Shown here in pieces: positions 7,868 through 16,600 of a stretch of DNA of 64,000 nucleotides. Each line of letters opens with the position of its first letter. Within the stretch, counting starts at the first letter, position 1. Source of the DNA: Streptomyces bambusae (GTDB lineage Bacteria > Actinomycetota > Actinomycetes > Streptomycetales > Streptomycetaceae); NCBI RefSeq assembly GCF_019400985.1, contig NZ_WTFF01000002.1, forward strand, positions 1-64,000. The letters run 5' to 3'. A program made the translations under genes and the position numbers. The notes under the pieces were generated by a model. That model was not told where the DNA came from, made no database searches, and saw only the letters and a program-made list of their open reading frames with translations.

Positions 7868-9415
7868 TCACACCTGCTTGTCGGGGTATGCCGCGCTCAT
7901 GGTCATGAGCCGCATGAGGGATTCCTGGGTGGCGTCGGCGCGGGGCACCTCACCGGTGATCCGGCCTTCGGCCATGGTGTAGATCCGGTCGCATAGGCCC
8001 AGGAGTTCGGGGAGCTCGGAGGAGATGACGAGTACCGCCTTGCCCTGGGCCGCGAGTTCGGCGACGACGGTGTAGATCTCCGCCTTGGCGCCGATGTCGA
8101 TGCCCCGGGTGGGTTCGTCGAGGATCAGCACCTCCGGCTCGGCGAAGATCCACTTGCTGAGGACGACCTTCTGCTGGTTGCCGCCGCTGAGCTTGCCGGT
8201 CTCCGCGAACACCGAGGGGGCCTTGATGCTCATCGTCCGCCGGAACGATTCGGCGATCCGCGCCTCCTCGTGCCGGTCGACCCAGCCCCGCCGGGCCACC
8301 TTGCCCAGGGCGCTCAGCGAGATGTTCCGGCTGATGTCGTCGCCCAGGTTGAGGCCGAGTTGCTTGCGGTCCTCGGTCACGTACGCGATGCCGTGCCCGA
8401 TCGCCTCCGGCACCGTCCGGGTACGGATCTCCCGGCCGTGCAGCCGCACCCGGCCGCCGGTCCACCGTCCGTACGAGCGGCCGAAGACGCTCATGGCCAG
8501 CTCGGTGCGCCCGGCGCCCATGAGACCGGCGACGCCGACGATCTCGCCGCGACGGACGTTCAGTGAGGCGCCGTCGACCACCCTGCGCCGGTGGTCGATC
8601 GGGTGCTGGACGCTCCAGCCATCGATTTCGAAGGCGACCTCGCCGATCTGCGGGGCGCGTTCGGGGTAGCGGTGTTCCAGGTCGCGGCCGACCATGCCGC
8701 GGATGATCCGCTCCTCGGAGATGCCGTCGGGACCGATCGCGATGGTCTCGATGGTCCGCCCGTCGCGCAGGACGGTGACGGAATCGGCGACCCGGGCGAT
8801 CTCGTTCAGCTTGTGCGAGATGAGGATGCAGGAGATGCCCTGGGCCTTGAGTTCGAGGATCAGGTCGAGCAGCTTGCGGCTGTCCTCGTCGTTCAGGGCA
8901 GCGGTCGGCTCGTCCAGGATGAGCAGCTTGACCTTCTTGGCGAGTGCCTTGGCGATCTCGACCAACTGCTGTTTGCCCACGCCGAGATCGGCGATCCTGG
9001 TGTGCGGGCTCTCGTCGAGTCCGACCTGCCGGATCAGTGCGGCGGCGTGGGTCAGCGTCCGGTGCCAGCTGATGACACCCCGGGTGGCGTGCTCGTTGCC
9101 GAGGAAGATGTTCTCGGCGACGGACAGGTAGGGCACCAGCGCGAGTTCCTGGTGGATGATGACGATGCCGCGCTGCTCGCTGGCCCGGATGTCCCGGAAC
9201 CGGCAGGGTTCGCCCTCGAAGTAGATCTCGCCCTCGTAGCTGCCGTGCGGGTGGACCCCGCTGAGCACCTTCATCAGGGTGGACTTGCCGGCGCCGTTCT
9301 CACCGCAGACGGCGTGCACCTCCCCGGTGCCGACGGTCAGGTTGACCTCGGAGAGGGCCTTGACACCGGGAAACGTCTTGCTGATCGACCGCATCTCGAG
9401 AACGGGTCGGGCCAT
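7868..9415 (-). CDS. mmsA: Monosaccharide ABC transporter ATP-binding protein (MmsA/GguA-like)
   Basis: A 515-residue tandem nucleotide-binding protein of the CUT2 type. The first half has Walker [17 protein letters not shown], signature [15 protein letters not shown] and Walker [13 protein letters not shown]. The second half has the degenerate P-loop [16 protein letters not shown], signature [14 protein letters not shown] and Walker [15 protein letters not shown]. The degenerate second P-loop is normal for this family. The ATG at 9415 opens directly with the conserved N-terminal [17 protein letters not shown]. It lies between the binding-protein gene (upstream, 111 nt gap) and the permease gene. 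Confidence 0.9.
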   Translation of the reverse strand: MARPVLEMRSISKTFPGVKALSEVNLTVGTGEVHAVCGENGAGKSTLMKVLSGVHPHGSYEGEIYFEGEPCRFRDIRASEQRGIVIIHQELALVPYLSVAENIFLGNEHATRGVISWHRTLTHAAALIRQVGLDESPHTRIADLGVGKQQLVEIAKALAKKVKLLILDEPTAALNDEDSRKLLDLILELKAQGISCILISHKLNEIARVADSVTVLRDGRTIETIAIGPDGISEERIIRGMVGRDLEHRYPERAPQIGEVAFEIDGWSVQHPIDHRRRVVDGASLNVRRGEIVGVAGLMGAGRTELAMSVFGRSYGRWTGGRVRLHGREIRTRTVPEAIGHGIAYVTEDRKQLGLNLGDDISRNISLSALGKVARRGWVDRHEEARIAESFRRTMSIKAPSVFAETGKLSGGNQQKVVLSKWIFAEPEVLILDEPTRGIDIGAKAEIYTVVAELAAQGKAVLVISSELPELLGLCDRIYTMAEGRITGEVPRADATQESLMRLMTMSAAYPDKQV

Positions 9416-9526
9416 GGTTGTGCTTCCGTATCGTCGGGGCGGCGCGGTGCCGGGCGGTCTCCCGGGCGCCGCGCCGCCGGTTCGGCGTCGCCGGACCCGT
9501 TGGCCGGGCTCCGTGGGCTCCGTGGG

Positions 9527-10621
9527 CTACTTGAGCTGGTCCGCGGTGTACTGGCCGCTGTCCACCAGGATCTTCCGGTAGTTCTCCTTGTCGACGCTGA
9601 CCGGCTGGAGCAGCTGCGCGGGTACGGTCTTGACGCCGTTGTCGTACTGACTGGTGTCGTTGACCTCGGGCTTGCCGCCGGTCAGCAGTGCGTCGCCCAT
9701 CTGGACGGCGGCCTTGGCCAGTTGGCGGGTGTCCTTGTAGACGGTCTGGGTCTGCTCGCCCGCGATGATCGACTTCACCGAGGCCAGCTCGCCGTCCTGG
9801 CCCGTGACGACGGGCAGTGGCCGGCCGGTGCCGTAGCCGACGCCCTTGAGCGAGGAGATGATGCCGATCGAGATGCCGTCGTACGGCGAGAGCACCGCGT
9901 CGACGCGGGCGGCGGTGTACGACTTGCTCAGCAGGTTGTCCATCCGGGACTGGGCGAGACCGCCGTCCCAGCGCAGGGTGGCGATCTGGTTGACGGAGGT
10001 CTGGCCGCTCTGCACGACCAGCTTCTTGTCGTCGACGTACGGCCCCAGGACGCTCATCGCGCCGTTGAAGAAGTACTTGGTGTTGTTGTCGTCCGGTGAG
10101 CCGGCGAAGAGCTCGATGTTGAACGGGCCCTTGCCGTCCTTGAGGCCGAGCTTGTCGACGATGTAACTGCCCTGGAGGACGCCGACCTTGTAGTTGTCGA
10201 AGGTCGCGTAGTAGTCGACGTTCTTCGTGCCGAGGATCAGCCGGTCGTAGGAGATGACCGGGATGTGCGCGTCGGCGGCCTTCTGCAGCACGTTGGTGAG
10301 CGAGGAACCGTCGATGGCGGCGATCACCAGCAGCTTGGCCCCCTTGGTGATCATGTTCTCCACCTGGGCGACCTGGTTCTCCACGACGTTGTCGCCGTAC
10401 TGGAGGTCGGTCTTGTAGCCCTTGGCCTGGAACTCCTTGACCATGTTGTTGCCGTCGTTGATCCAGCGCTCCGACGACTTGGTCGGCATCGCGATGCCGA
10501 CGAGGCCCCCTTTGGCGTCGGCCTTGGTAGTGCCATCGCCCGCTCCGTTGGCGCTCTGGCCGCAGGCTGCCAGCGACAGCGTGAGACCCACCGTGACAAG
10601 GCCGGCTGAAAGCTTCCGCAC
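9527..10621 (-). CDS. chvE: Sugar-binding lipoprotein of the importer (ChvE/multiple-monosaccharide type)
   Basis: A 364-residue lipoprotein: a GTG start with GGAGG about 6 nt upstream, signal peptide and lipobox LSLAACGQS (Cys20). The mature part is a type I periplasmic binding fold with [19 protein letters not shown] at the first strand, [20 protein letters not shown], and [18 protein letters not shown], all typical of the ChvE subfamily that binds several aldoses. It is the promoter-proximal gene of a three-gene importer operon. A LacI-type palindrome at 10765-10778 overlaps the probable promoter, and the divergent LacI gene at 11072 is a candidate regulator. Confidence 0.87.
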   Translation of the reverse strand: MRKLSAGLVTVGLTLSLAACGQSANGAGDGTTKADAKGGLVGIAMPTKSSERWINDGNNMVKEFQAKGYKTDLQYGDNVVENQVAQVENMITKGAKLLVIAAIDGSSLTNVLQKAADAHIPVISYDRLILGTKNVDYYATFDNYKVGVLQGSYIVDKLGLKDGKGPFNIELFAGSPDDNNTKYFFNGAMSVLGPYVDDKKLVVQSGQTSVNQIATLRWDGGLAQSRMDNLLSKSYTAARVDAVLSPYDGISIGIISSLKGVGYGTGRPLPVVTGQDGELASVKSIIAGEQTQTVYKDTRQLAKAAVQMGDALLTGGKPEVNDTSQYDNGVKTVPAQLLQPVSVDKENYRKILVDSGQYTADQLK

Positions 10622-10764
10622 AGTTCCTCCAGTGATGTTCCGCGACCGGCACAGTGCGACCCGGCTGGGCGACCGGAAGCGGTCGAGCGGGGCCGGCCCG
10701 GGATTCGTCTTCTCGCGCTGTGTGAAGTCAGGGGTCGCAGCGGCTCCGGCCTGGCGATACCTGA

Positions 10765-10792
10765 GTGTTAACGCTCACAAGTGCGCCGTCAA
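10765..10792 (-). promoter_or_regulatory. Promoter of the chvE operon with LacI-type operator
   Basis: On the minus strand a -35-like TTGACG (10787-10792) is followed 16-17 nt later by TAACAC, and the interval holds the palindrome TGTGAGCGTTAACA (10765-10778 read on the plus strand as TGTTAACGCTCACA). Same architecture as the araD and ytfQ promoters. The stretch 10622-11071 between the two divergent genes holds nothing else that I can identify. Confidence 0.65.
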
Positions 10793-11071
10793 GGGTCTGT
10801 TCGGATCACCGTCGGGTCAACGACGGCGCAGGCCGATGCCTCCTCGGCGGGCACCTGCACATCGGGCACGGCCGGTACGCGACCACGAGCGGCATCTGTG
10901 GCTTCGGGTGAGGCGTTGGTCCGCGAGTGCTCGGGATCCCGGTCCTGAGCCGCACGCCTTGGCGGCGGCTGTCGGGGTACTTCCGCCGCGTCCGCTCGTC
11001 CGTCGACGCTCACGCAGCCTTCGTCGGCGGTCGGTGGCGTACCGTGGCCGGAGTCGAGGAGGGAAGTGCGC

Positions 11072-12103
11072 GTGGGAAACGACAGTGCCGGGACCGAGCG
11101 GCGCCATCCTGTGATGGCGGACGTGGCGAAATTGGCCGGCGTGTCCCACCAGACGGTGTCCCGGGTGCTCAACGGCGCCCCGCATGTGCGGCCCGGCACC
11201 CGGGAGCGGGTGCTCGCCGCCATCCGGGAGCTGGACTACCGGCCCAACTCCGCTGCCCGCGCCCTGGTCACCCGCCGCTCGCAAACTCTCGGCGTGGTCA
11301 GCTTCGAATCGACCCTGTACGGTCCCGCCTCGATGCTCCACGGCATCGAGCAGGCTGCGCGCAGTGCGGGGTACTTCGTCAGCGTGACCAGTCTGCACTC
11401 CCTGGACGGCCGCTCGGTCCAGGAGGCTGTCGACCGACTGCGCGACCAGGGCGTGGAAGGCGTGGTCGTGATCGCGCCCCAGATCTCCGCCGTCAGTGCG
11501 GTGGCCAGGCTCTCCAGCTCCGTGCCGGTCGTCGCGGTCGGACCGGGCAGCCAGTCGCGGGTTCCCATGGTCTCGGTGGACAACCGGTCCGGCGCCGAAG
11601 CGGCCACCAGGCACCTGCTCGATCTGGGGCACCGCACCGTGCACCACCTGGCCGGCCCGGCCGGGTGGAGGGAGAGCCAGGACCGCCAGGAGGGCTGGCG
11701 CGCCGCGCTGGAGGCCGCCGGAGCCCCCGTGCCGCGTGTCGAGCCCGGCGACTGGAGTGCGCGCGCCGGCTACCAGGCGGGCTTGCGGATCGCCGAGCTG
11801 GACGACGTCACCGCCGTCTTCTGCGCCAACGACCACATGGCGCTCGGCCTGCTGCGCGCCCTGCACGAGGCCGGCCGCTCGATCCCGGGCGACATCAGCG
11901 TGGTGGGCTTCGACGACATTCCCGAGGCCGCCTACTTCACCCCGCCCCTGACCACCGTGCGGCAGGACTTCGGCGAGCTCGGCCGCCGGGCCCTGGAACT
12001 GCTCGTCGAGGAGCTGGAGGGCGGCGCGCACACCCGTGCTCACGTACGGATTCCGCCCGAGATGGTGCTGCGTCGCAGCGCGGGTCCCGCCGTCCGCCGA
12101 TGA
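11072..12103 (+). CDS. LacI-family regulator (arabinose/monosaccharide type, paralog of the 41.4-kb regulator)
   Basis: A 343-residue LacI regulator. The N-terminal helix-turn-helix is MADVAKLAGVSHQTVSRVLN with hinge RPNSAARALVTRRSQTLGVV; a periplasmic-binding-like effector domain follows, ending with VVGFDDIPEAAYFTPPLTT. The GTG at 11072 lies 9 nt after AGGAGGGAA; a GTG at 11066 in the same frame is too close. The protein is clearly similar along its length to the LacI protein at 41419-42495, and their recognition helices (VSHQTVSRVL) are identical. The divergent chvE-mmsAB operon and the downstream promoter at 12193 both carry TGTTAACGCT-type palindromes and are its likely targets. Confidence 0.88.
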   Translation: MGNDSAGTERRHPVMADVAKLAGVSHQTVSRVLNGAPHVRPGTRERVLAAIRELDYRPNSAARALVTRRSQTLGVVSFESTLYGPASMLHGIEQAARSAGYFVSVTSLHSLDGRSVQEAVDRLRDQGVEGVVVIAPQISAVSAVARLSSSVPVVAVGPGSQSRVPMVSVDNRSGAEAATRHLLDLGHRTVHHLAGPAGWRESQDRQEGWRAALEAAGAPVPRVEPGDWSARAGYQAGLRIAELDDVTAVFCANDHMALGLLRALHEAGRSIPGDISVVGFDDIPEAAYFTPPLTTVRQDFGELGRRALELLVEELEGGAHTRAHVRIPPEMVLRRSAGPAVRR

Positions 12104-12192
12104 GCCGGCACCGTCGGAACCGAGGCTGACCACCCCGGCGGTACACGCTCACTGCCGTGTCGGCACGCTCGGCCGAGGGCTCCGGCGATCCC

Positions 12193-12222
12193 TTGACAGG
12201 ATGGATTGTTAACGCTAACAAT
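12193..12222 (+). promoter_or_regulatory. Promoter with embedded LacI-type operator upstream of the araB relic and galM
   Basis: TTGACA (12193-12198), a 17-nt spacer, then TAACAA (12216-12221). The palindrome ATTGTTAACGCTAACAAT occupies 12205-12222, symmetric except at two central positions, and covers the -10 region. It is the best-conserved sigma70-like promoter in this part of the window although the gene directly after it is broken. Confidence 0.75.
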
Positions 12223-12288
12223 CTCTCGTCACGAGAGATTTTTCCCCTTCAACTCCGGTGGAGACAATGCCGGTTTCCGGTGCGAAGG

Positions 12289-12613
12289 ATGAGAAAAGTG
12301 ACCTTGATCCCTGCCGTCCGGGGCTCGGACAGGTACGTCGTCGGCATCGCCACCGACTGCACCGCCTGCACGGCCGGATACCGGGGCACCTTCCAGGACG
12401 GCGGTCACCCGGGCGAGGAGCACCTCGCCGCTCCGCACCCTGGGTTGAGCGACCTCGCCCGCGCCCGTCTGCAGCACCCCCTTGTCGACGTGCACGTGGC
12501 CGCAGCGGCCGCTTCGGGCCCTCGAGAACGGCCAGCTCCTCGCCGTCATGGGCACCTCCACCTGCCACGTCGTGGGCGGCGCCGCCCCCGCGTCGCCCCT
12601 GCCGAGCCGATGA
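12289..12613 (+). pseudogene. Decayed L-ribulokinase (araB) with internal deletions and a frameshift
   Basis: In frame from about 12331 the sequence reads VVGIATDCTACTAGYRG, then TFQDGGHPGEEHLAAPHPG, then VDVHVAAAAA. These match three separated parts of the intact ribulokinase at 34278-35972 (VIGIATDFTACT; ACTAGYKGIHQDGAYPSEEY; GNVDAHVTAAAA). After about 12515 the reading frame shifts by one and continues ENGQLLAVMGTSTCHVVGG, matching EDGQLLAIMGTSTCHVVNA. About 100 residues are missing between the first two blocks, apparently joined at a short shared ACTGCAC/GCCTGCAC-like sequence, and more between the next. The N-terminal and C-terminal thirds are gone. No functional kinase can be made. Confidence 0.8.
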
Positions 12614-12635
12614 CGCCCGCCGTACGACGGGCGTC
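12612..12635 (+). terminator. Hairpin after the araB relic
   Basis: GACGCCCG and CGGGCGTC form a perfect 8-bp stem around an 8-nt loop, immediately at the relic's last stop codon and 36 nt before galM. It may be the relic's old terminator and could now attenuate galM transcription from the 12193 promoter. Confidence 0.4.
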
Positions 12636-12670
12636 GCTCCCCGCCCCGCCGCGTTGAACGGAGTAGCCAC

Positions 12671-13783
12671 GTGTCGCGAGATGCACTCGTATCCCATGGT
12701 GAAGTGACGGTGACCCAGGAGAACGCCGCAGTGCTCCCGGACGGGCGGCGCATCACCCGCTGGACGTTCGGCTCCCCGGAGGGCGTGACGGCCGAGGTGC
12801 TGAGTCTGGGAGCACGCTTGCAGGCCCTGTACACGCCGGACCGGGACGGGCAGTGTGCCAACGTCGTCCTGGGCTGCGAGAGCACGGCGGATCTGTTCGG
12901 GGAGGCTGCCTACTTCGGCGCGACGGTCGGCCGCTACGCCAATCGAATCGCCGGCGGAACGCTGCCCCTGGGCGGCACGACACACCGGCTGGCGACCCAG
13001 CAGGGCGGCCACACCCTGCACGGCGGACCGGACGGCTTCGCCACTCGCCTCTGGGACGGCGTGCCGGTCCGCGTGGGCAGGCGGGCCGGTGTCCGTTTCC
13101 GCATGGACAGCCCCGACGGCGACCAGGGATTCCCGGGCGCCCTCACGGCCGAGGTCACCTACCTGCTCGGCCCCGACGGCGAACTCTCCCTCACTTACCG
13201 CGCGACCACGGACGCCCCGACGGTCGTCAACCTCACCAACCACATGTACGTCAACCTGGCCGGCGAGGGCTCTGGGACAGTGCTCGGCCACCTGCTGCGT
13301 GTCGAGGCCGCCCGTTACATCCCCGTGGACGCAGAACTGATACCGCTCGGTCCGGCCGAGTCCGTCAGCGGCACGCCGTTCGACCTCCGCGAGGCCCGGA
13401 CGATCGGTGCCCGCATCACCGAGGAACACCCGCAGATCCGCCGGGCCGGCGATGGCTTCGACCACAACTGGGTGCTCGACGGCACCGGGCTCAGGCGGGC
13501 CGCCGTCCTGAGCCACCCTGCCAGCGGCCGCCGCGTCGAATGCCTGACCACGGAGCCGGGGCTCCAGGTCTACACCGGAAACCACTTCGACGGCTCGCTG
13601 ACCGGCCGCTCCGGTCGCCCGTACGTCGCGTACGCGGGCATCGCTCTGGAGACCCAGCGCTTTCCGGACTCGCCCAACCGGCCCGAGTATCCCTCCACCT
13701 ACCTGCGCCCGGGGGAGGAGTACCGCTCGACGACGGCGTACCGCTTCTCGGTCGAGGAAGGGAAGGCTGCCCTCGACCGCTGA
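12671..13783 (+). CDS. galM: Aldose 1-epimerase (galactose mutarotase family)
   Basis: A 370-residue cytoplasmic mutarotase that interconverts alpha and beta anomers of aldoses (galactose, glucose, arabinose or xylose). Family motifs are all present: FGATVGRYANRIAGG, GGHTLHGGPDGF with the conserved His, VVNLTNHMYVNL with the second His, EPGLQVYTGN, and the C-terminal glutamate in GIALETQRFPDSPN. GTG start with GGAG 9 nt upstream. It lies downstream of the araB relic and the 12193 promoter and 250 nt before the esterase, suggesting that an original araB-galM-type unit lost its kinase. A fragment of a second galM lies at 41258. Confidence 0.9.
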   Translation: MSRDALVSHGEVTVTQENAAVLPDGRRITRWTFGSPEGVTAEVLSLGARLQALYTPDRDGQCANVVLGCESTADLFGEAAYFGATVGRYANRIAGGTLPLGGTTHRLATQQGGHTLHGGPDGFATRLWDGVPVRVGRRAGVRFRMDSPDGDQGFPGALTAEVTYLLGPDGELSLTYRATTDAPTVVNLTNHMYVNLAGEGSGTVLGHLLRVEAARYIPVDAELIPLGPAESVSGTPFDLREARTIGARITEEHPQIRRAGDGFDHNWVLDGTGLRRAAVLSHPASGRRVECLTTEPGLQVYTGNHFDGSLTGRSGRPYVAYAGIALETQRFPDSPNRPEYPSTYLRPGEEYRSTTAYRFSVEEGKAALDR

Positions 13784-13909
13784 CGCCCGCCCGGGGAAGT
13801 TCCGGGTCGTCGCGGTGACGGACGCGGACAGGCCGTGCCCCGGCGGCCGAAGCGCACGTGGTCGTACTCGGCGAGCGCCGGCCCGGCCGAGGCCCGCACC
13901 CGCGAGACC

Positions 13910-13936
13910 GGCGGCCCGTCCGGGGGGCGGGCCGCC
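13910..13936 (+). terminator. GC-rich hairpin downstream of galM
   Basis: GGCGGCCCG and CGGGCCGCC pair as a 9-bp perfect stem with a 9-nt loop, 127 nt after the galM stop and 98 nt before the esterase start. No U-tract follows, as is usual for Streptomyces terminators. The rest of 13784-14033 shows no recognisable feature. Confidence 0.45.
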
Positions 13937-14033
13937 ACCCCACCCCACACCTGTGCCCGTACCTGCGGGGCAAAGCGCCCTTGAGCCGCCGCGCTCCGCT
14001 ACCTCGTCACCGCTCCGAGGAGGAGGAAGCCTC

Positions 14034-15017
14034 ATGCCGCTCACAGACCTCGACGTGGATGAACTTGTCGGCTACCGACCGGAGTTGCCCGAACCAGCCG
14101 ACTTCGACGCCTTCTGGCGGCGGACCCTTGCCGAAGCCCGGTCGCACGACGCGGCGATCAAGGTGGAACGGGTCACCGCCCAGCACCTGCTGAGCACCGT
14201 CGAGGTCGACGACGTGCGCTTCCCCGGCTGGAACGGCGAGCCGGTGGCCGCCTGGCTGCTGCGCCCGCGCAACACGACCGGACGGCTGCCGGTCGTCGTC
14301 ACCTACATGGGCTACAGCGGCGGTCGAGGACTGCCCACCGACCACCTGTTCTGGTCCGCCGCAGGTTACGCCCAACTCGTCGTCGACAGCCGGGGCCAGG
14401 GCCACGACACCCCGGACCGGGGCGTGGGTGACGGCACGCAGTGGGTCGAGGGATTCATGACCCGCGGCATCGACTCTCCCGACAACTACTACTACCGGCG
14501 GTTGGTCACCGACTGCGTGCGAGCCGTGGACGCGGTCGCGGAGCTGCCCGGACTCGACGGCCGTCGGATCGTGGTGACCGGAGCCAGCCAGGGCGGCGGT
14601 CTGGCGCTCGCCGTCGCCGGTCTCGCCGGGGACCGCGTGGCGGCGGCCATGCCGGACGTCCCGTTCCTGTGCCACTTCCGCCACGCCGCCGCGATCTGCG
14701 ACGACGGTCCGTACCAGGAGATCGCCAAGTACCTGCGCTGGCACAGCCGCCACCGCGTGGAGCCGGCGTTCGCCACCCTCGCCCACTTCGACGGCGTCCA
14801 CTTCGCCCGGCGGGCCACCGCGCCGACGCTGTTCAGCGTGGGCCTGATGGACCCGGTCTGCCCGCCCTCCACGGTCTACGCCGCCTTCAATCAGTACGCG
14901 GGCGAGGACCGCAGCATGACCGTGTGGCCGTTCGGCGACCACGGCGGCGGCTGCGGCTCCAACCCACCCGTCCAACTGGCCTGGCTGCGCGAGCGCGGTC
15001 TGGCACCGGAGCTCTGA
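14034..15017 (+). CDS. Acetyl xylan esterase / cephalosporin-C deacetylase family hydrolase
   Basis: A 327-residue alpha/beta hydrolase of the AXE1 (carbohydrate esterase family 7) type, which removes acetyl groups from xylo-oligosaccharides; no signal peptide, so intracellular. The N-terminal YRPELPEPADFDAFWRRTL is diagnostic of the family. Catalytic nucleophile Ser in GASQGGGLALA, Asp in GLMDPVCPPSTVYAA, His in FGDHGGG; oxyanion region MGYSGGRG with VDSRGQG. The ATG at 14034 follows an excellent GAGGAGGAGGA. Acting on imported acetylated oligosaccharides, it fits the xylan-uptake genes elsewhere in the window. It is followed at once by the TnpB element. Confidence 0.88.
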   Translation: MPLTDLDVDELVGYRPELPEPADFDAFWRRTLAEARSHDAAIKVERVTAQHLLSTVEVDDVRFPGWNGEPVAAWLLRPRNTTGRLPVVVTYMGYSGGRGLPTDHLFWSAAGYAQLVVDSRGQGHDTPDRGVGDGTQWVEGFMTRGIDSPDNYYYRRLVTDCVRAVDAVAELPGLDGRRIVVTGASQGGGLALAVAGLAGDRVAAAMPDVPFLCHFRHAAAICDDGPYQEIAKYLRWHSRHRVEPAFATLAHFDGVHFARRATAPTLFSVGLMDPVCPPSTVYAAFNQYAGEDRSMTVWPFGDHGGGCGSNPPVQLAWLRERGLAPEL

Positions 15018-15059
15018 CCGCGTTGTACCACCGAACCGGGCAGACCGCGCGAGGGCGGC

Positions 15060-16372
15060 CCGCCCGTCCGGCCAAGTATGTATGGTGATCGTCATGAAGC
15101 TCAGGTATCAGTTCCGGCTGTACCCGAGCGCCCCGCAACGGATCATGCTGGCGAAGGCGTTCGGGTGCGCCCGCGTCGTCTGGAATGACGCACTGCGTGC
15201 CCGCCAGGACGCCTACAAGCAGGGCGCCAAGCGCCCGACTGCTGCGGAGTTGTCGAAGCGGTTCATCACCGAGGCCAAGAAGGCAGAAGACCGGCACTGG
15301 CTGGACGATGCCTCGGCCGTGGTGCTCCAGCAGTCCCTTCGGGACCTGCAGACCGCGTACTCCAACTTCTTCGCCTCGAAGAAGGGCACCCGCAAGGGGC
15401 CGAAGATGGGGCCGCCGAAGTTCAAGAAGAAGACCAGCCGGCAGTCCATCCGCTTCACCACCAACTCCCGCTTCACCGTCACCGAGGACGGCATGCTGCG
15501 TCTGCCGAAGATCGGCGACGTCAAGGTGCGCTGGTCCCGCAGCCTGCCGTCCGGCCCGTCGTCCGTGACGGTGATCAAGGATGCCTCGGGAAGGTACTTC
15601 GCCTCGTTGGTGGTGGAGACCGAGGGCAAGCCGCTGCCCGAACTGGACCTGGACGATACCGAAACCGGCATCGACCTCGGTCTGTCCACCTACGCCGTCC
15701 TGCGGGGCCGGAAGATCGCCTCTCCGAAGTTCTTCCGCCGCCAGGAGAAGAAGCTGCGCCGCGCACAGCGCAAACTGTCGCGCTGCGTGAAGGGCTCGAA
15801 CAACCGGCGGAAGGCCAAGCTGGCCGTTGCCAAGGTACATGCCAGGATCGCGGACCAGCGCCGCGACTTCATAGAGCAGGAAACCACCCAGATCACGCGC
15901 GAGAGCCAAGCCGTGTATCTGGAGGACCTGAACGTGAAGGGCATGGCCAAAGGCGAGCGCGCCAAGTCCGCCCACGATCAGTCGCTGGGCATGTTCGCCC
16001 GCACTCTGGAAACCAAGTGCCACCGGTACGGGCGCGACTTCGCCAAGGTGGGCCAGTACTTCCCGTCCACCCAACTGTGCTCCGCCTGCGGCAAGATCGA
16101 GGGACCGAAGGGACTGGAAGGACTCAAGATCCGGAAGTGGACGTGCTCCTGTGGAGCCGTCCACGACCGGGACGAGAACGCCGAACTCAACATCCGCCGT
16201 GAAGGACGGCGCATCGTGGCCGAGGGACGCCCGGACACATAAAACGCCTCGTGGAGCCCGCACAAGACCCGGCACGCCGGGCAGCGGGTGATGAAGCAGG
16301 AACCACTACGCACGTGCTGGAAACAGCGGCGGCACGGTGGGAATCTCCCCCGTTGACGGGGGAGAGCGTCAA
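15060..16372 (+). mobile_element. IS200/IS605-family element with TnpB only (no tnpA)
   Basis: The element contains one gene (tnpB) and a right end with the hairpin TCTCCCCCG-TTGA-CGGGGGAGA (16344-16365) followed by GCGTCAA. No tnpA is present, so this copy is not autonomous and would need a Y1 transposase in trans. The right boundary at about 16372 is supported because the bases immediately beyond read as the end of another gene. The left boundary is not certain; it lies between the esterase stop (15017) and the tnpB start (15094), where a GC-rich hairpin-prone stretch (about 15048-15070) may be the left end. Confidence 0.7.
15094..16242 (+). CDS. tnpB: TnpB, RNA-guided endonuclease of an IS605-type element
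   Basis: A 382-residue protein (in-frame ATG at 15082 also possible). N-terminal helix-turn-helix/OrfB part: KLRYQFRLYPSAPQRIMLA and CARVVWNDALRARQ. The RuvC active site is complete: Asp in ETGIDLGLST, Glu in AVYLEDLNVKGMAKG, Asp in CSCGAVHDRDENAELNIRR. The zinc ribbon CSACGKIE ... CSCG lies between RuvC-II and RuvC-III with all four Cys. Length and motifs are those of active compact TnpB nucleases, ancestors of Cas12, which cut a target next to a TAM using the omega RNA from the element's right end and help keep the element at its site. No frameshift or missing catalytic residue is visible. Confidence 0.92.
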   Translation: MKLRYQFRLYPSAPQRIMLAKAFGCARVVWNDALRARQDAYKQGAKRPTAAELSKRFITEAKKAEDRHWLDDASAVVLQQSLRDLQTAYSNFFASKKGTRKGPKMGPPKFKKKTSRQSIRFTTNSRFTVTEDGMLRLPKIGDVKVRWSRSLPSGPSSVTVIKDASGRYFASLVVETEGKPLPELDLDDTETGIDLGLSTYAVLRGRKIASPKFFRRQEKKLRRAQRKLSRCVKGSNNRRKAKLAVAKVHARIADQRRDFIEQETTQITRESQAVYLEDLNVKGMAKGERAKSAHDQSLGMFARTLETKCHRYGRDFAKVGQYFPSTQLCSACGKIEGPKGLEGLKIRKWTCSCGAVHDRDENAELNIRREGRRIVAEGRPDT

Positions 16373-16392
16373 TACTGGTATCAGGGTCTGAT
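16170..16392 (+). ncRNA. Predicted omega (re) RNA: tnpB 3' end, right-end hairpins and flanking guide
   Basis: In characterised TnpB systems the guide RNA is the sense RNA covering the tnpB 3' end and the element's right end, with the guide being the host bases just outside. Here 16243-16372 is untranslated, GC-rich and hairpin-forming, and ends in the 9-bp stem at 16344-16365. The guide would begin at about 16373 (TACTGGTATCAGGG...). Boundaries are inferred by analogy; no direct evidence. Confidence 0.45.
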
Positions 16393-16432
16393 CGCCGCGC
16401 ACCGCGCGCAGGCGGAGGAGCCCGCACGATGA
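16373..16432 (+). pseudogene. C-terminal stub of a gene interrupted by the TnpB element (GH1-like ending)
   Basis: Immediately beyond the element's right end an open frame reads YWYQGLIAAHRAQAEEPAR and then stops at 16430-16432. WY-x-x-LIAAHRA is how many actinobacterial GH1 beta-glucosidases end. The rest of that gene is not upstream of the element within this window. An ATG at 16429 overlaps the stop (ATGA) and opens a frame of unknown meaning up to the terminator at 16601. Identification from 19 residues is tentative. Confidence 0.4.
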
Positions 16433-16600
16433 CGTCCACCGAAGGCTCCTGGCTGCTGCGCCCGGGCGTCACCGCGGTCTCTCCCCGAGCCGGTTCGGCC
16501 TCGGCTCCCCGGAGCCACGACATCGGGGGCTTCGAGCGGCGCGCCGCCCGACAGGCCCCCACGGACGAAGGGGACGGCCTGCCGGCGGATTCCTCGTGCG

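Noticed and set aside
8500-8540. Loss of the second Walker A in the mmsA ATPase
   Set aside because: A degenerate second P-loop (GLMGAGRTE) is normal in CUT2 tandem ATPases; also in the ytfR-like gene.
9418-9526. Missing gene or frameshift in the 111-nt gap between binding protein and ATPase genes
   Set aside because: The gap holds no coding signal, and a gap of this size is common in these operons.
13491-13973. Minus-strand open frame after galM
   Set aside because: Pro/Arg-rich composition, no ribosome site and antisense to galM; no family motif.
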